This document shows, piece after piece, positions 10,101 to 17,857 of a stretch of 64,000 nt of DNA. The stretch spans positions 62,001 through 126,000 of the forward strand of contig JAPOOG010000099.1 in NCBI GenBank assembly GCA_026713545.1, written 5' to 3'. The stretch comes from Bryobacterales bacterium (lineage in GTDB: Bacteria; Acidobacteriota; Terriglobia; Bryobacterales; UBA6623). The notes beneath the pieces were generated by a model that worked only from the letters and a program-made list of their open reading frames with translations, had not been told where the DNA came from and ran no database searches. The position numbers and the translations under genes are program-made. Every line of letters starts with the position of its first letter. Within the stretch, counting starts at the first letter, position 1.

Positions 10101-10572
10101 CCGCCTCGCAACTGTCTTCGGTGAGAAGTACGGCAATGACGCGCTGGATGTCGGAGGTCCCATCTGGCGGAAGATCGGAGCGCTCAGGGAGAGCGATCGC
10201 GAGCGGTTTGCCTACGAGAGAATCGCCGGCATCTTCGGCACCCCTCACCCGGCGCTCTCTCATACTTATCGTTCGGACCTGTTACATTTACCGCTTTTCC
10301 CGACCATGATGAAATTTTCCAGCCGCATTATGGCTGAGAGTTGGGAATCGACAAATCTGTATTGGGCGACGCTCGCCGACGAGATGCACATCGAACCCGT
10401 GCGTCTGAACTTGCTCATACCGGAGTGGACGCAAAGATCAATCGAACGTATCTTCGCCACCAACTTGGATGATTGGCCCGCGTTGCTACACTCGATGCAG
10501 GTTGTTGCAGAACGCTATCGACAGCAGATGAAGCAGCGCAAAGCCGATCCATTGCGCGCCGGACAGGAGTAG
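7165..10572 (+). CDS. large secreted protein of unknown function
   Basis: A 1135-residue protein I do not recognise. It opens with a clear signal peptide (hydrophobic core LVVTLFLVCALPLWA, cut near AES). The first 150 residues are helix-rich with TPR-like character (AELEQAGEPLQARQVL, LLEYAEFLDRYG), followed by a long, mainly helical body without catalytic signatures. ATGs occur at 7165 and 7168; GGGAGA just upstream spaces better with 7168. The gene has its own promoter, and the downstream VWFA gene starts 26 bases after its stop, so the two probably form a secreted pair. Related large proteins are likely confined to Acidobacteriota (inference). Confidence 0.75.
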   Translation: MMSRTLVVTLFLVCALPLWAESEAARHAAELEQAGEPLQARQVLADATAAPQSSREDLLEYAEFLDRYGDADRLQAYEKVLNNTPVSDVDGRRSLMRRLVFIALADGRDEEVARLLQMYRDAGGQGLRLAEQIVDPAPTNEGANTWASIPGPLFSFRRMAALSSDQSPEELFPALARNIVTSGYRATSGLDSMVPTEYLKLIQQYLSQARELEQLAGADETIRIPTCESRETAQILKILGFRLRNECGPEAVLETVNPSRAFLSIDSGFPLADLEQAFRQERAFEMPYKSTHLPVLFGKDYWMGIVRRKAEGDFVDNLLANPIMARLYVALGKIHRPTALALREKIGSERMLDFANVLDFFGGMFELKEGKAVVPLGPKARDVWHKLVGVSPDQGAEFLQRLVELDDGWMVSYYDSMWRVDGRVSEYFSAPTRLERFYMAVRGKVTSPGPARPIFRANSDLMLLITRLDVKPNGQIHLPGGMGPWKNLFTVHPHGEYDGRLAKAAPNWTQPDDVVEAMFGMCRKMVENEPLRMFISLTNMDRAREQALSPAAVEKLLLAYPDFGDQFSMFNEAPSLSEETILAYFDSLPKFKKGRNLTRRADAIGTHQALFSLWQIFVRQGQIPSTGAERSFRALMAVLRDVGSEQAIFEAGRAGVKVLLAATGSSEDESPQDRLIELLAGNPNPNERSIHEEMVRTLNSRFTSQRLVSVKDIFDLADHLERVSRGESFNVAMANRLASRISEVRLPRSSLSSEESNTFAQGTWIEKHIQRQRSMNLSRAVDKARGQPESLLNIRGNFASILRDSLVGLNYIYYSPPGAELIRANPLFVRSHDFFGSQQTRSWAQPRLSGTGWPNSAGGRMVGSLNGLAFALADAEQNFLVPTERQALIWQDLEPQIMIGAVVPRWWGVTQEEQHFVALHLRLANLLVAASAVDEELAARIDPILRKRLGPHRLDLLRRLAADGKVREGIDGLTPAERYRLATVFGEKYGNDALDVGGPIWRKIGALRESDRERFAYERIAGIFGTPHPALSHTYRSDLLHLPLFPTMMKFSSRIMAESWESTNLYWATLADEMHIEPVRLNLLIPEWTQRSIERIFATNLDDWPALLHSMQVVAERYRQQMKQRKADPLRAGQE

Positions 10573-10598
10573 CTCCGGAGAATAAGGAGAGAATCAGA

Positions 10599-11645
10599 GT
10601 GAAACGGGCAAACATTCGTTGCGGGATGGGTTCACTGTTGTTTCTTGCCCTTTTGCTATCCATGGGCATCCAGTTTGAACTTCCCGCCGTGGGGCAGGAA
10701 GTGAGCTCTGAAGACCCGCTCTTCCGCGTCGAGGTCGATCTGGTCTTGCTCAACGTGGCGATCACCGACCGCCGCGGCCGCTACGTTCGCAATCTGCAGC
10801 CAAGCGATTTCCGTGTCTACGAAGACGGTATTCAGCAAACTTTGGCGACCTTTGCAGAAGGAAACGAAGCACCCCGACGTCTGTCCGCTTCTGGAGAGCG
10901 CGCCGTGGCGGCGATCACTCCTACTACACCCGCGCAGGTTGCGACGGAGGCGCCGGATACCTCTGCAGCGGCTGAACCGTCTCTGGTGGGTGCCAACGTT
11001 TTTGTTCTCTTCGACACCAGCAACTTCATGTACCGCAGCTTTGTCTATGCGGAAGACGCCATCGCCGATTTCATTCGCGGGCTCGATGGCGCTGATTCAG
11101 TGGCCGTCTACGGCTACAGCCGTAATCTGACACGCCACGCGCCGCTGACAAACAATCGTTGGGATGCGATCCGCGGACTCCGTCTTGCCGTGGCGGGCGA
11201 TGAGACGGCGCTTTACAATTGCTTGCTTCTCACCCTGCGCGACGCCGCAACAGTGCCCGGCCGCAAGGTTGTGATCGTGTTCTCAAACGGGCCCGATACG
11301 GCGAGCGCCGTTGCTCCCGACGATGTCCGCGCACTTGCGGAGGACGAGGGGATCCCGATCTACGTCATCAGCACGAAAGAGGTGAATAAGGACCCGATCT
11401 CTCGGAACGTGTTCCGCCGTCTGACTCAGAGCACTGGCGGTAGGGCCTTCTTCGCAAGAAGCTGGCAGAGGCAGGCCGAGGCTTTCACCGAGATCCGAGA
11501 GGAGCTCGGCAGTTCCTATACCCTTACCTACTATCCCCAGCCCAACCCGAACCGCGGCTGGCGGAGCATCAGCATCGAACTCGTGAGTGACGCGCTGAGC
11601 AAGCACCGGATACGCACAAGAGCCGGTTACCGGCCGAGACTCTAA
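10599..11645 (+). CDS. VWFA-related acidobacterial secreted protein
   Basis: A 348-residue member of the TIGR03436 family, half the size of the one at 2949 and close to the minimal architecture. A signal peptide (about 1-33) is followed by the family N-terminal block (FRVEVDLVLLNVAITDRRG, 'DFRVYEDGIQQ') and a VWA domain beginning at FVLFDTSNF, with MIDAS reduced to DTSNF. The C-terminus (SYTLTYYPQ, YRPRL) is typical. GTG at 10599 is chosen because AAGGAG (10584-10589) is perfectly spaced; a downstream ATG at 10626 would shorten the signal peptide. It follows the 1135-residue gene by 26 bases and likely acts with it. Confidence 0.85.
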   Translation: MKRANIRCGMGSLLFLALLLSMGIQFELPAVGQEVSSEDPLFRVEVDLVLLNVAITDRRGRYVRNLQPSDFRVYEDGIQQTLATFAEGNEAPRRLSASGERAVAAITPTTPAQVATEAPDTSAAAEPSLVGANVFVLFDTSNFMYRSFVYAEDAIADFIRGLDGADSVAVYGYSRNLTRHAPLTNNRWDAIRGLRLAVAGDETALYNCLLLTLRDAATVPGRKVVIVFSNGPDTASAVAPDDVRALAEDEGIPIYVISTKEVNKDPISRNVFRRLTQSTGGRAFFARSWQRQAEAFTEIREELGSSYTLTYYPQPNPNRGWRSISIELVSDALSKHRIRTRAGYRPRL

Positions 11646-11686
11646 CCTGCTTTCACCCTGCCTGACGGCTGAAGCAGACGATGACT

Positions 11687-11707
11687 CTGCCCTGACTTCG
11701 TGGGCAG
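11687..11707. terminator. hairpin between convergent genes
   Basis: CTGCCC and GGGCAG form a 6-bp stem with a 9-base loop in the 73-base gap between the convergent VWFA and PHP-domain genes. There is no long T-run, so it is only a candidate bidirectional terminator. Confidence 0.3.
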
Positions 11708-11718
11708 GCTGGCAGGAA

Positions 11719-14523
11719 TTACTCCACCCAGATTGGCGAGCTCCAGGCGATCTGCTCGTTGTTCTGAAGCACCCGCACGTAATAGTAATTTGCTCCCGGT
11801 TCGAAATTGCGGTCTTGGAACTCGAGGTAGACCTCTTTGCTGTTGGGCCGTCCGGTGTACACGAATGTCTGGTTTTTCACAATGACGAGCTGCTTGATCT
11901 TGTCGGTGCCGATGGCCCGAATCTTGAGCTTGGGAACCTCGTTGGATGAGATGATGTCGCCCATGATGTACGATTTGCCTGCCGCCTCGGCCTGAAAATC
12001 GAGAATGATGTTGTCGGTGGCTGCGTAGACGTGGCGCTTCTTGATCGCCTCGAACATCGCCTCGCGAGTGAACTCCGGACTCAGGATGCAGGCGTAAGAG
12101 ATATGCGTTGACCAATGGTCCGAGCTGGCCTGAACGCCAAGCTTAAGCCCTTTGGCCAACGCATTCCACCAGTAGCCGTTGGGGTTGTAACCGCTTCGCT
12201 GTGTAATGAGTTTTTCGTCGCTGGCAGCCTTCGGAGCACCCTTGTATTCGTAGCTGGCACGGTAGCCCTGATAGATCTCGATGAGCGGCTCGACCTCGGG
12301 GTCATTGTCGCGGAAGTCGGTCCCCTGGGCGGTTCCAGAGGAATGCGGCATCGAAATGCCATCATTTTGCCGAAGGTACTCGTACAGTTTGGCCGCTCCT
12401 GCTTCGCCACGCCGCTCATCATCCGGAATCGGTAAGGTGCGCGTCCCGCGTTTCGCGAAAATCACGTTCCGGTGCCCGTTTGGGAACGGCAGACTGCGCT
12501 CGTAACCGAACAATGGCGTGAACGTACCCGCGATGTGGAACAGGTCGGTCAGCTTTTCGTCCTGCCACCAGGTGAACTCATGATCGAACCCCAACTGGTG
12601 ATCGGTCGGGACGATGTAGTCCAAACCGGCTGCGTCGAGCGCATAACGATAGACCTCGATGAGAGATCCGTCATACTTGAAGTCCTGCGAGACATCGGTA
12701 TGCCGGTGCATGTCGCCGCGGTAGATCTTGTACTTCGCGCCGCCGGACTCGATCGTGTATGCTCGGATCTTGGCGAGGTCCTCCTTCTCCGTGGGATGGA
12801 TGGGCACCTCTTCGGCGAACGGGTCCTCGAAATCGCCCAGAGCTCCGCTGTCGAATCTCGGAGGCAGTCTTGAGCGTCCCAGATTCGCCGCGTAAATCTC
12901 AGCGTTGCGAGGGATCATGTCCTCGAACGACCGGTTGTCGGTCATCCAGGCCGCCCAGACACTACCAGCGTTGTCTACCGTCAACGCCGGGCGTTTCTCG
13001 ATCGATCCCCGGCTATGCGCGGGGGGGACGGGTCGCGTCCACGACTCGCCGTCATAGCGAGTGAGGTAGTTCTCCCAACCGAGTTTGCTGCCGATGGCGC
13101 GGGCGCGCTGGCGTGTCCAGTGGCGGAAGACCATGTTCAAAGCGCCGTGGCCGTCAAAGATGATCTGAGGATTCTCGAAGTTCGGATGTAACCGGTATAC
13201 GTAGAACGGCTCGATCTTCCTTTTTGGCTCGCGCCAGGCCTTGCCGTCCCGCATGGCCACTCGTATCGACCTCTCCTGATGCAGCGGCGCCGACATCGGC
13301 GGGTTGATGAGGAAGCCCTGGTCCTTGCCCCAGTTCGCGCCGGACTCGTCCCAGGCGAGCCAGGGCCGGCCTTCGGCGTCCACGGCTACGGAAGCGTGCG
13401 CCTGAAAGCGAGTGCTGGAGGTCACCTGCTGCAGCGAACCCAGCTTGCCGCTCTCGAAGGAGCGGAAGAAGATGTCGTAGTTGCCTCTGTGGTAACTGTC
13501 CCAGACGACAAAGGCCGAGCCGCTCGCGCCTCCTGCGACCTGTGGTTCCCAGTCGTTGGCCATCGATTCGCTGACGCGTATCTCGTCGGACCACTCGCCC
13601 CCCGCGAAGCGCCGCAGGTAGACATCGCTTTGCGCCTGACCGGGATCTCCTCGAAAGCTTTGCCAGACGACGAACACGTGTCCGTCCTTGGACGCCGACG
13701 CGCGGTGGAAGGTGTTTGTGCCGTCGCCGCTCAACTTTACCGGCGCCTGCCAGGAGCCGTTGTGCTTGCGGCGGCCCCAGATTTGCCAACTCGTCCCGTC
13801 GCGACGGCTCCAAAACACCCAAAGTCCACCCTGAGCGTCAACTGCAAGAGAGCATCGAAACAGGTCGGCCGGCTCGGGAGTGACCTCCTCCGGCGCCGAC
13901 CAGCGCCCTGCTCGGCCGGTTCGGATCATGACGTGGTCGCCACGGTCCCGATAGGCCACCCAGGCGGTGGCGAGCGACCCGTCGGGCAACCGTCTGATGG
14001 CGGCCTCGTCCTCTTCGTATTCATCCGTTGTGAGTTTCTCGACAGTCGGGCTCCAAGCGACGGAGGCGCGTCCCCCCAGAAACGAGCTCGGATCAAGGCC
14101 GACATCGGAGAGTGAAAAAGCGAAGCTGCCCTGAGTCGTCTGCACCGAAACGGTTGCGCCGCCGCTGTGCCTGATCGTGACGAAGACTCCCACGGGAAAA
14201 TGCAAAACCCGCGGGCGTTGAGCCGGGCTCATCTCGGTGTAGTTGATGCGGGCGAAACCCGCCACCTCGTCCCGGCGATTGGTCAGGCGCCAGGACTTCG
14301 GCCCGGTCACGCTGTCCTCTTTCGAGAACTGCCACCCTTCGACCAGAACAACCTCTCCACCCAACACGTCGACCGAGCCGTCCCACCGTTGATCCTCTTC
14401 CACGCCGATCCCGAACCGAAGAAACAACGTGTCCATCCGCGTTGATGTCTGCGCTGCCGCAAGTGATGCAAACCAGCTCGACACCACGACAACCCACAAC
14501 ACCCACTGCCTTCTCGGTCTCAT
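11719..14523 (-). CDS. secreted beta-propeller plus PHP-type phosphoesterase
   Basis: A 934-residue exported protein. The signal peptide (1-24, ending LAAAQ) is followed by a beta-rich N-terminal domain, then from about 170 to 550 repeated blades of BNR/propeller character (SLATAWVAYRDRG, GGLWVFWSRRDG, HVFVVWQSF, SAFVVWDSY, PWLAWDES). The C-terminal part is a PHP-like metallohydrolase: GDMHRHTD (603-610), PTDH (639-642), MPHSS (725-729) and SSDHWSTH (800-807) give the expected metal ligands. It resembles DUF3604-type proteins. The fusion suggests a phosphoester-cleaving enzyme with an adhesive or substrate-binding propeller, acting in the periplasm or outside. The substrate is unknown. It is a single gene, divergent from the rhodanese. 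Confidence 0.8.
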   Translation of the reverse strand: MRPRRQWVLWVVVVSSWFASLAAAQTSTRMDTLFLRFGIGVEEDQRWDGSVDVLGGEVVLVEGWQFSKEDSVTGPKSWRLTNRRDEVAGFARINYTEMSPAQRPRVLHFPVGVFVTIRHSGGATVSVQTTQGSFAFSLSDVGLDPSSFLGGRASVAWSPTVEKLTTDEYEEDEAAIRRLPDGSLATAWVAYRDRGDHVMIRTGRAGRWSAPEEVTPEPADLFRCSLAVDAQGGLWVFWSRRDGTSWQIWGRRKHNGSWQAPVKLSGDGTNTFHRASASKDGHVFVVWQSFRGDPGQAQSDVYLRRFAGGEWSDEIRVSESMANDWEPQVAGGASGSAFVVWDSYHRGNYDIFFRSFESGKLGSLQQVTSSTRFQAHASVAVDAEGRPWLAWDESGANWGKDQGFLINPPMSAPLHQERSIRVAMRDGKAWREPKRKIEPFYVYRLHPNFENPQIIFDGHGALNMVFRHWTRQRARAIGSKLGWENYLTRYDGESWTRPVPPAHSRGSIEKRPALTVDNAGSVWAAWMTDNRSFEDMIPRNAEIYAANLGRSRLPPRFDSGALGDFEDPFAEEVPIHPTEKEDLAKIRAYTIESGGAKYKIYRGDMHRHTDVSQDFKYDGSLIEVYRYALDAAGLDYIVPTDHQLGFDHEFTWWQDEKLTDLFHIAGTFTPLFGYERSLPFPNGHRNVIFAKRGTRTLPIPDDERRGEAGAAKLYEYLRQNDGISMPHSSGTAQGTDFRDNDPEVEPLIEIYQGYRASYEYKGAPKAASDEKLITQRSGYNPNGYWWNALAKGLKLGVQASSDHWSTHISYACILSPEFTREAMFEAIKKRHVYAATDNIILDFQAEAAGKSYIMGDIISSNEVPKLKIRAIGTDKIKQLVIVKNQTFVYTGRPNSKEVYLEFQDRNFEPGANYYYVRVLQNNEQIAWSSPIWVE

Positions 14524-14746
14524 GCTCAGAGTCTTCTTCCTTCGATCAGAGTGCGGCTCGGGGCTTCCCGAGCAGGGCGATTATAGCAATGGAGTTGCCA
14601 TGCTACTTCTTTCGCGGCAGGCATCTGAGAGCACTGCGACGGGTTGGTGCTTACACGGGTTATTATCCCCGAGAGTCATTGTGAAGCGGCGGCATTCGGC
14701 CTGCCGGCGCGTGCTATGCTCGTTGGTCTACATCAGGAATCCCATC

Positions 14747-15190
14747 ATGTCCATCAAAAGAATCTCTCCCGAAGAAGCCAAGGAGCTTCTCGACTCTGAC
14801 GAAAGCTGTATCTACCTCGACGTGCGCACGGCGGCCGAGTTCGAGGCCGGACATGTACCGGGAGCCAAGAACATCCCAGTCCTCGATCGCGATCCTTACG
14901 GCAGGATGCAGCCCAACAACCGCTTCGTCGAAGTCGTCGAGGCGAACTTCGGCAGGGATGCCAAGTGCATCACCGGCTGCCAAAAGGGCGGCCGCTCCAT
15001 GCAGGCCGCCTCACAGCTTCTCAACGCCGGTTTCACCAGCGTGGTCGATATGCGTGGCGGCATGGGCGGCGAGACCGACCCGATGGGACAACCGACCTAT
15101 CCCGGTTGGGCCGCGCGCGGTCTGCCTGTGACGACCGAGAGCGCCCCTGAAGACGAATACGGCCACCTGCTCGACAAAGCCGGTTCCTGA
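14747..15190 (+). CDS. rhodanese-like sulfurtransferase
   Basis: A single-domain rhodanese of 147 residues without signal peptide, so cytoplasmic. It should accept sulfane sulfur on its active-site cysteine and pass it to a thiophile. Visible signatures are YLDVRTAAEFEAGHVPGAKNIPV and the active-site loop CQKGGRS with the catalytic cysteine, followed by the C-terminal GMGGETD and GLPV segments. The start at 14747 (MSIKRISPEEA) begins the fold directly. It stands alone between the divergent PHP gene and convergent tatC, so its physiological partner is not indicated. Confidence 0.9.
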   Translation: MSIKRISPEEAKELLDSDESCIYLDVRTAAEFEAGHVPGAKNIPVLDRDPYGRMQPNNRFVEVVEANFGRDAKCITGCQKGGRSMQAASQLLNAGFTSVVDMRGGMGGETDPMGQPTYPGWAARGLPVTTESAPEDEYGHLLDKAGS

Positions 15191-15457
15191 GATCCGGCAG
15201 GACACGCTCCCGCCTTCGCACGTTCCGCAACAACCTGCCGTAGCTCCTTGTCACCGGGTGACGCGATCATCCCGGAAGTCGCCGGCAAGGCGGTCAAGAT
15301 CATCATCGGGATCAGGACGTTTGTCCAGCAACGCTCTTGTCAGCCGACGGCCTCTTCATGCAGTCCGTCGAACGGTTCGTTGGTTTTGCCGCCCAGGCGT
15401 TCGACTTGCAAGAGTACCTTGATTTCGCGATGCGCGAGAAGAACGCACAGCGCGGCG

Positions 15458-16729
15458 TTACTGCCCGGTCGGAGCGACGAACCAGGGAAACTCGCGCACG
15501 AACTGGTAACCCAACTCCGTATGCAGGTAGTAGATGATGACGGCAATGATGGCAAGTACGAACAGGATGGCCAGCATGATCTTGCCCCAAGGCAGGCTCT
15601 TGCCCTCGCGCCGCAGCAGGAACACATAGCTCACGCCGATGCCCACGTAGAACAGCAGGATCATCGGCGTCGCGAACGTGATCATGTTGAAGATGTCCGG
15701 CGTCGGCGTGATCACGGCCGCCAAGGCGAAGATCGCCAGAATGGCGTAACGGACGTTGCCCATCAGGAATCTGGGGCTCGCGATACGCAGCGTCGTCAAG
15801 ACAAAGATGACGATGGGCATCTGGAATACGACGCCCAAACCGAGCATGATGCTGACGAACATGCTGTAGTACGCATTGATGCTGATCAGCGGTTGGACCC
15901 CTTCCTCTCCACCGACATCGAGAAGGAAGGCCAGGGCGAACTTCAGCGCCACGAAATACCCGAAAACGCCACCGAGGATAAACAGGGCGCTGCCGAACAG
16001 AATGAACGGCGAGGCCCATCGGCGCTCCTTGCGATAGAGGCCCGGCGCCACGAACCCCCAGACCTGGTACATCCACCAGGGCGCCGCCATGAAGACGGCC
16101 GCTACGATCGGAATCTTGAGCCAGATCAAGTGAAACTGCTCGATCGGCGTCAGCGCCACGAGTTGAATATTGACGTCCGGCGAGTTGAGTCGGATGGCCT
16201 CGACCGCGGCGTCGAAGGGTGCCCGCATCAACCGGAAGAGGTAGTTCTTCGCAGTCAGCGCTATCGCATATGCGACGACCAGTCCGACCAGTGCTCGAAT
16301 GATTCGCGTTCGAAGTTCCTCGAGGTGCTCGAGGAACGACATCCGCGCCATGCCGTCCTCCTCGTCGTCCTCTTCCTCTTCGGGGTCGACGGGGGGTGGT
16401 GGGGGAGGGGGTGATTTGGGCGGCTCAGGCTGGGTGGTCGTGACCTCGGTCGAGGCCGCCTTTGACGGCTCCTGGTAGTCGTGCTCGTACTCTTCGTACG
16501 GGTCGTCGTAGTAGGCTGCGGGTGTTTCACCCTTGGTAGTGGAGGGCTCGCCTTCAGCCTCGGGCGCTTTGTCGCTTTCGGCCGCAGGCTTCTCTTCGGC
16601 GCCAGCGGTGGACTCCTCAGGCGCATCGGACGCATCCGATGCTACGCCTTCGGTTTCGTGATCCGGTTCGTCGGCGGACGGAGTTGTCCCCTCGCGGCTC
16701 TCCCGCGAGTCTTGATCGTCAGAACTCAT
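15458..16729 (-). CDS. tatC: TatC translocase with long acidic N-terminal extension
   Basis: Core membrane subunit of the twin-arginine translocon, which binds the RR signal peptide. The TatC core is plain: SFLEHLEELRTR (131-142), six hydrophobic helices, FxxPWWMYQVW and KERRW segments. What is odd is about 126 extra cytoplasmic residues rich in Glu, Asp, Ser, Pro and Tyr, ending in a seven-proline run and an acidic stretch (DPEEEEDDEEDG). The ATG at 16729 has AAGGG upstream; an internal ATG at 16351 (MARMSFLE) is preceded by GAGGAGGAC and would give an ordinary 297-residue TatC. Both starts may be used. It lies behind tatA, and Tat-type exports occur elsewhere in the window (31982, 58940). 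Confidence 0.93.
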   Translation of the reverse strand: MSSDDQDSRESREGTTPSADEPDHETEGVASDASDAPEESTAGAEEKPAAESDKAPEAEGEPSTTKGETPAAYYDDPYEEYEHDYQEPSKAASTEVTTTQPEPPKSPPPPPPPVDPEEEEDDEEDGMARMSFLEHLEELRTRIIRALVGLVVAYAIALTAKNYLFRLMRAPFDAAVEAIRLNSPDVNIQLVALTPIEQFHLIWLKIPIVAAVFMAAPWWMYQVWGFVAPGLYRKERRWASPFILFGSALFILGGVFGYFVALKFALAFLLDVGGEEGVQPLISINAYYSMFVSIMLGLGVVFQMPIVIFVLTTLRIASPRFLMGNVRYAILAIFALAAVITPTPDIFNMITFATPMILLFYVGIGVSYVFLLRREGKSLPWGKIMLAILFVLAIIAVIIYYLHTELGYQFVREFPWFVAPTGQ

Positions 16730-16797
16730 TAGCCCTTGCTAACTGGCTTTGGTATTGGAGCTGTCGGCGTCGGGCGCTCGATTCCGCCGGCTTCCGT

Positions 16798-17223
16798 TCA
16801 CTGCTTGGCAACGGCCGGGGCGCCTTGGCCATTGCCGGATCCGACGCTCGAACCGCCGTCGATGGTGGGGCTTTTGCTGGTCTCGGTCGTGGATGCGGTT
16901 TTGGATTTCGCGGCCGAGGCCCCGCTATCGTAGGGCGTGTCGTCGTACTCGTAATAGTCGTCTTCGCTGTCGTCGTAGTTATTCGAACTGATCTGCTTGT
17001 TGACTTCGTCCTTGATTTCGTTGGCTGTTTCCTTGAGCTTGGTCTCCCGCTCGATGTTGTCCATCTCCGTCTGGAACGTGGTCTTCAACTCGTTGGAAGC
17101 CCTCCGAAACTCGGCCATCCCTTTGCCGAACGTCTTGCCGAGTTCGGGTAGCTTCTTGGGTCCAAAAACAAGCAGGGCCAACACGAAGATGAAAATCATC
17201 TCCGGTACGCCAAGGGGTCCCAT
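16798..17223 (-). CDS. tatA: TatA/E-type translocase pore subunit
   Basis: A 141-residue Tat translocase pore protein. It has the short N-terminal transmembrane helix (PEMIFIFVLALLVFGPKKLPELGKTFGKG), the FGPKKLPELG hinge, and an amphipathic helix. The tail carries a Tyr/Asp-rich patch (residues about 82-98, DDSEDDYYEYDD) and then a Ser/Thr/Gly-rich end, longer than in most TatA proteins. The start at 17223 has AGGAAG seven bases upstream; a longer reading upstream has no TatA character. tatC follows 68 bases downstream, forming a tatAC operon. The acidic patch resembles that in the TatC extension, so the two may have evolved together (inference). Confidence 0.93.
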   Translation of the reverse strand: MGPLGVPEMIFIFVLALLVFGPKKLPELGKTFGKGMAEFRRASNELKTTFQTEMDNIERETKLKETANEIKDEVNKQISSNNYDDSEDDYYEYDDTPYDSGASAAKSKTASTTETSKSPTIDGGSSVGSGNGQGAPAVAKQ

Positions 17224-17433
17224 TCGATTCTTCCTGTTTCTCAAGGGCCTGCAACAAGGCCAACTTGATGATAGCGGCGGTTGAAACAGCGCGTCAACCG
17301 GCTTGGCGCGAAGGTGCAGAGCCAGGGATCGTGTGATCTCATCAGCGCCGCGCGGCCCTCCCTGCCGCTTGCGGCCGCTCCCCAGTTCGTTCAATGCCTT
17401 TGCATCGCCAAGCGGGCCGCCGACAAAATTTTC

Positions 17434-17462
17434 TTGACATATTAAATCTTTACTAGTAAAGT
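17434..17462 (+). promoter_or_regulatory. promoter of the blaI-blaR1 pair
   Basis: TTGACA (17434-17439), a 17-base spacer and TAAAGT (17457-17462). Transcription should begin near 17469-17471, at or beside the ATG of the repressor gene, so the message would be leaderless. Confidence 0.65.
17448..17461. promoter_or_regulatory. palindromic operator overlapping the -10 box
   Basis: CTTTACTAGTAAAG is a perfect 14-bp palindrome covering the end of the spacer and most of the -10 element. Its position fits repression by the BlaI-type protein encoded directly downstream. It differs from the classical TACA-N-TGTA Bla/Mec box. Confidence 0.65.
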
Positions 17463-17470
17463 ATTCGTAC

Positions 17471-17857
17471 ATGAAGGATGAGCCGCCAAAACCCACTGAA
17501 GCCGAACTCGAAATCCTGACCGTGCTCTGGAGCATCGGACCAGCCACCGTGCGCGAGGTTTGCGACGTGCTCATCCGGCGGCGTCCCGTGCAGTACAGCA
17601 CCGTCTTGAAGTTCATGCAGATCATGGCCGGGAAAGGCTTGGCGCAACGAGATCAGAGTCAACGTGCGCATATTTACAAACCCTCTCGATCGCGCGAGTG
17701 GACCCAGCGGCAACTGGCCGGCGACCTGCTGGAACGCGCATTCGGCGGTTCGGCGAAGGCGCTCATGATAGGTGCGCTGTCATCACGCAAGACTACGAAA
17801 AAGGAACTCGCCGCCCTGCGCAATCTGCTGGACGAATATCCGGGAGGTAAGCGATGA
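17471..17857 (+). CDS. BlaI/MecI-family transcriptional repressor
   Basis: A 128-residue winged-helix repressor of the BlaI/MecI/CopY family. The N-terminal DNA-binding domain is clear (PTEAELEILTVLWSIGPATVREVCDVL, then VQYSTVLKFMQIMAGKGLAQRD), and the C-terminal helix (LLDEYPGGKR) would dimerise. In this family the paired membrane protease cleaves or triggers cleavage of the repressor. It overlaps the M56 protease gene by ATGA (17854-17857), so the two are translationally coupled. The promoter predicts a leaderless mRNA, and the palindrome over its -10 suggests self-repression. The signal is unlikely to be a beta-lactam, because the partner lacks a penicillin-binding sensor. Confidence 0.92.
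   Translation: MKDEPPKPTEAELEILTVLWSIGPATVREVCDVLIRRRPVQYSTVLKFMQIMAGKGLAQRDQSQRAHIYKPSRSREWTQRQLAGDLLERAFGGSAKALMIGALSSRKTTKKELAALRNLLDEYPGGKR

Noticed and set aside
10473-10598. Upstream extension of the second VWFA gene
   Set aside because: It overlaps the preceding gene and the GTG at 10599 has a well-spaced AAGGAG followed by a signal peptide.
13279-14115. A 278-residue plus-strand open frame
   Set aside because: Antisense to the propeller/PHP gene, with no recognisable features.
15248-16414. A 388-residue plus-strand open frame
   Set aside because: Antisense shadow of tatC; Asp/His/Arg-rich sequence with no domain character.
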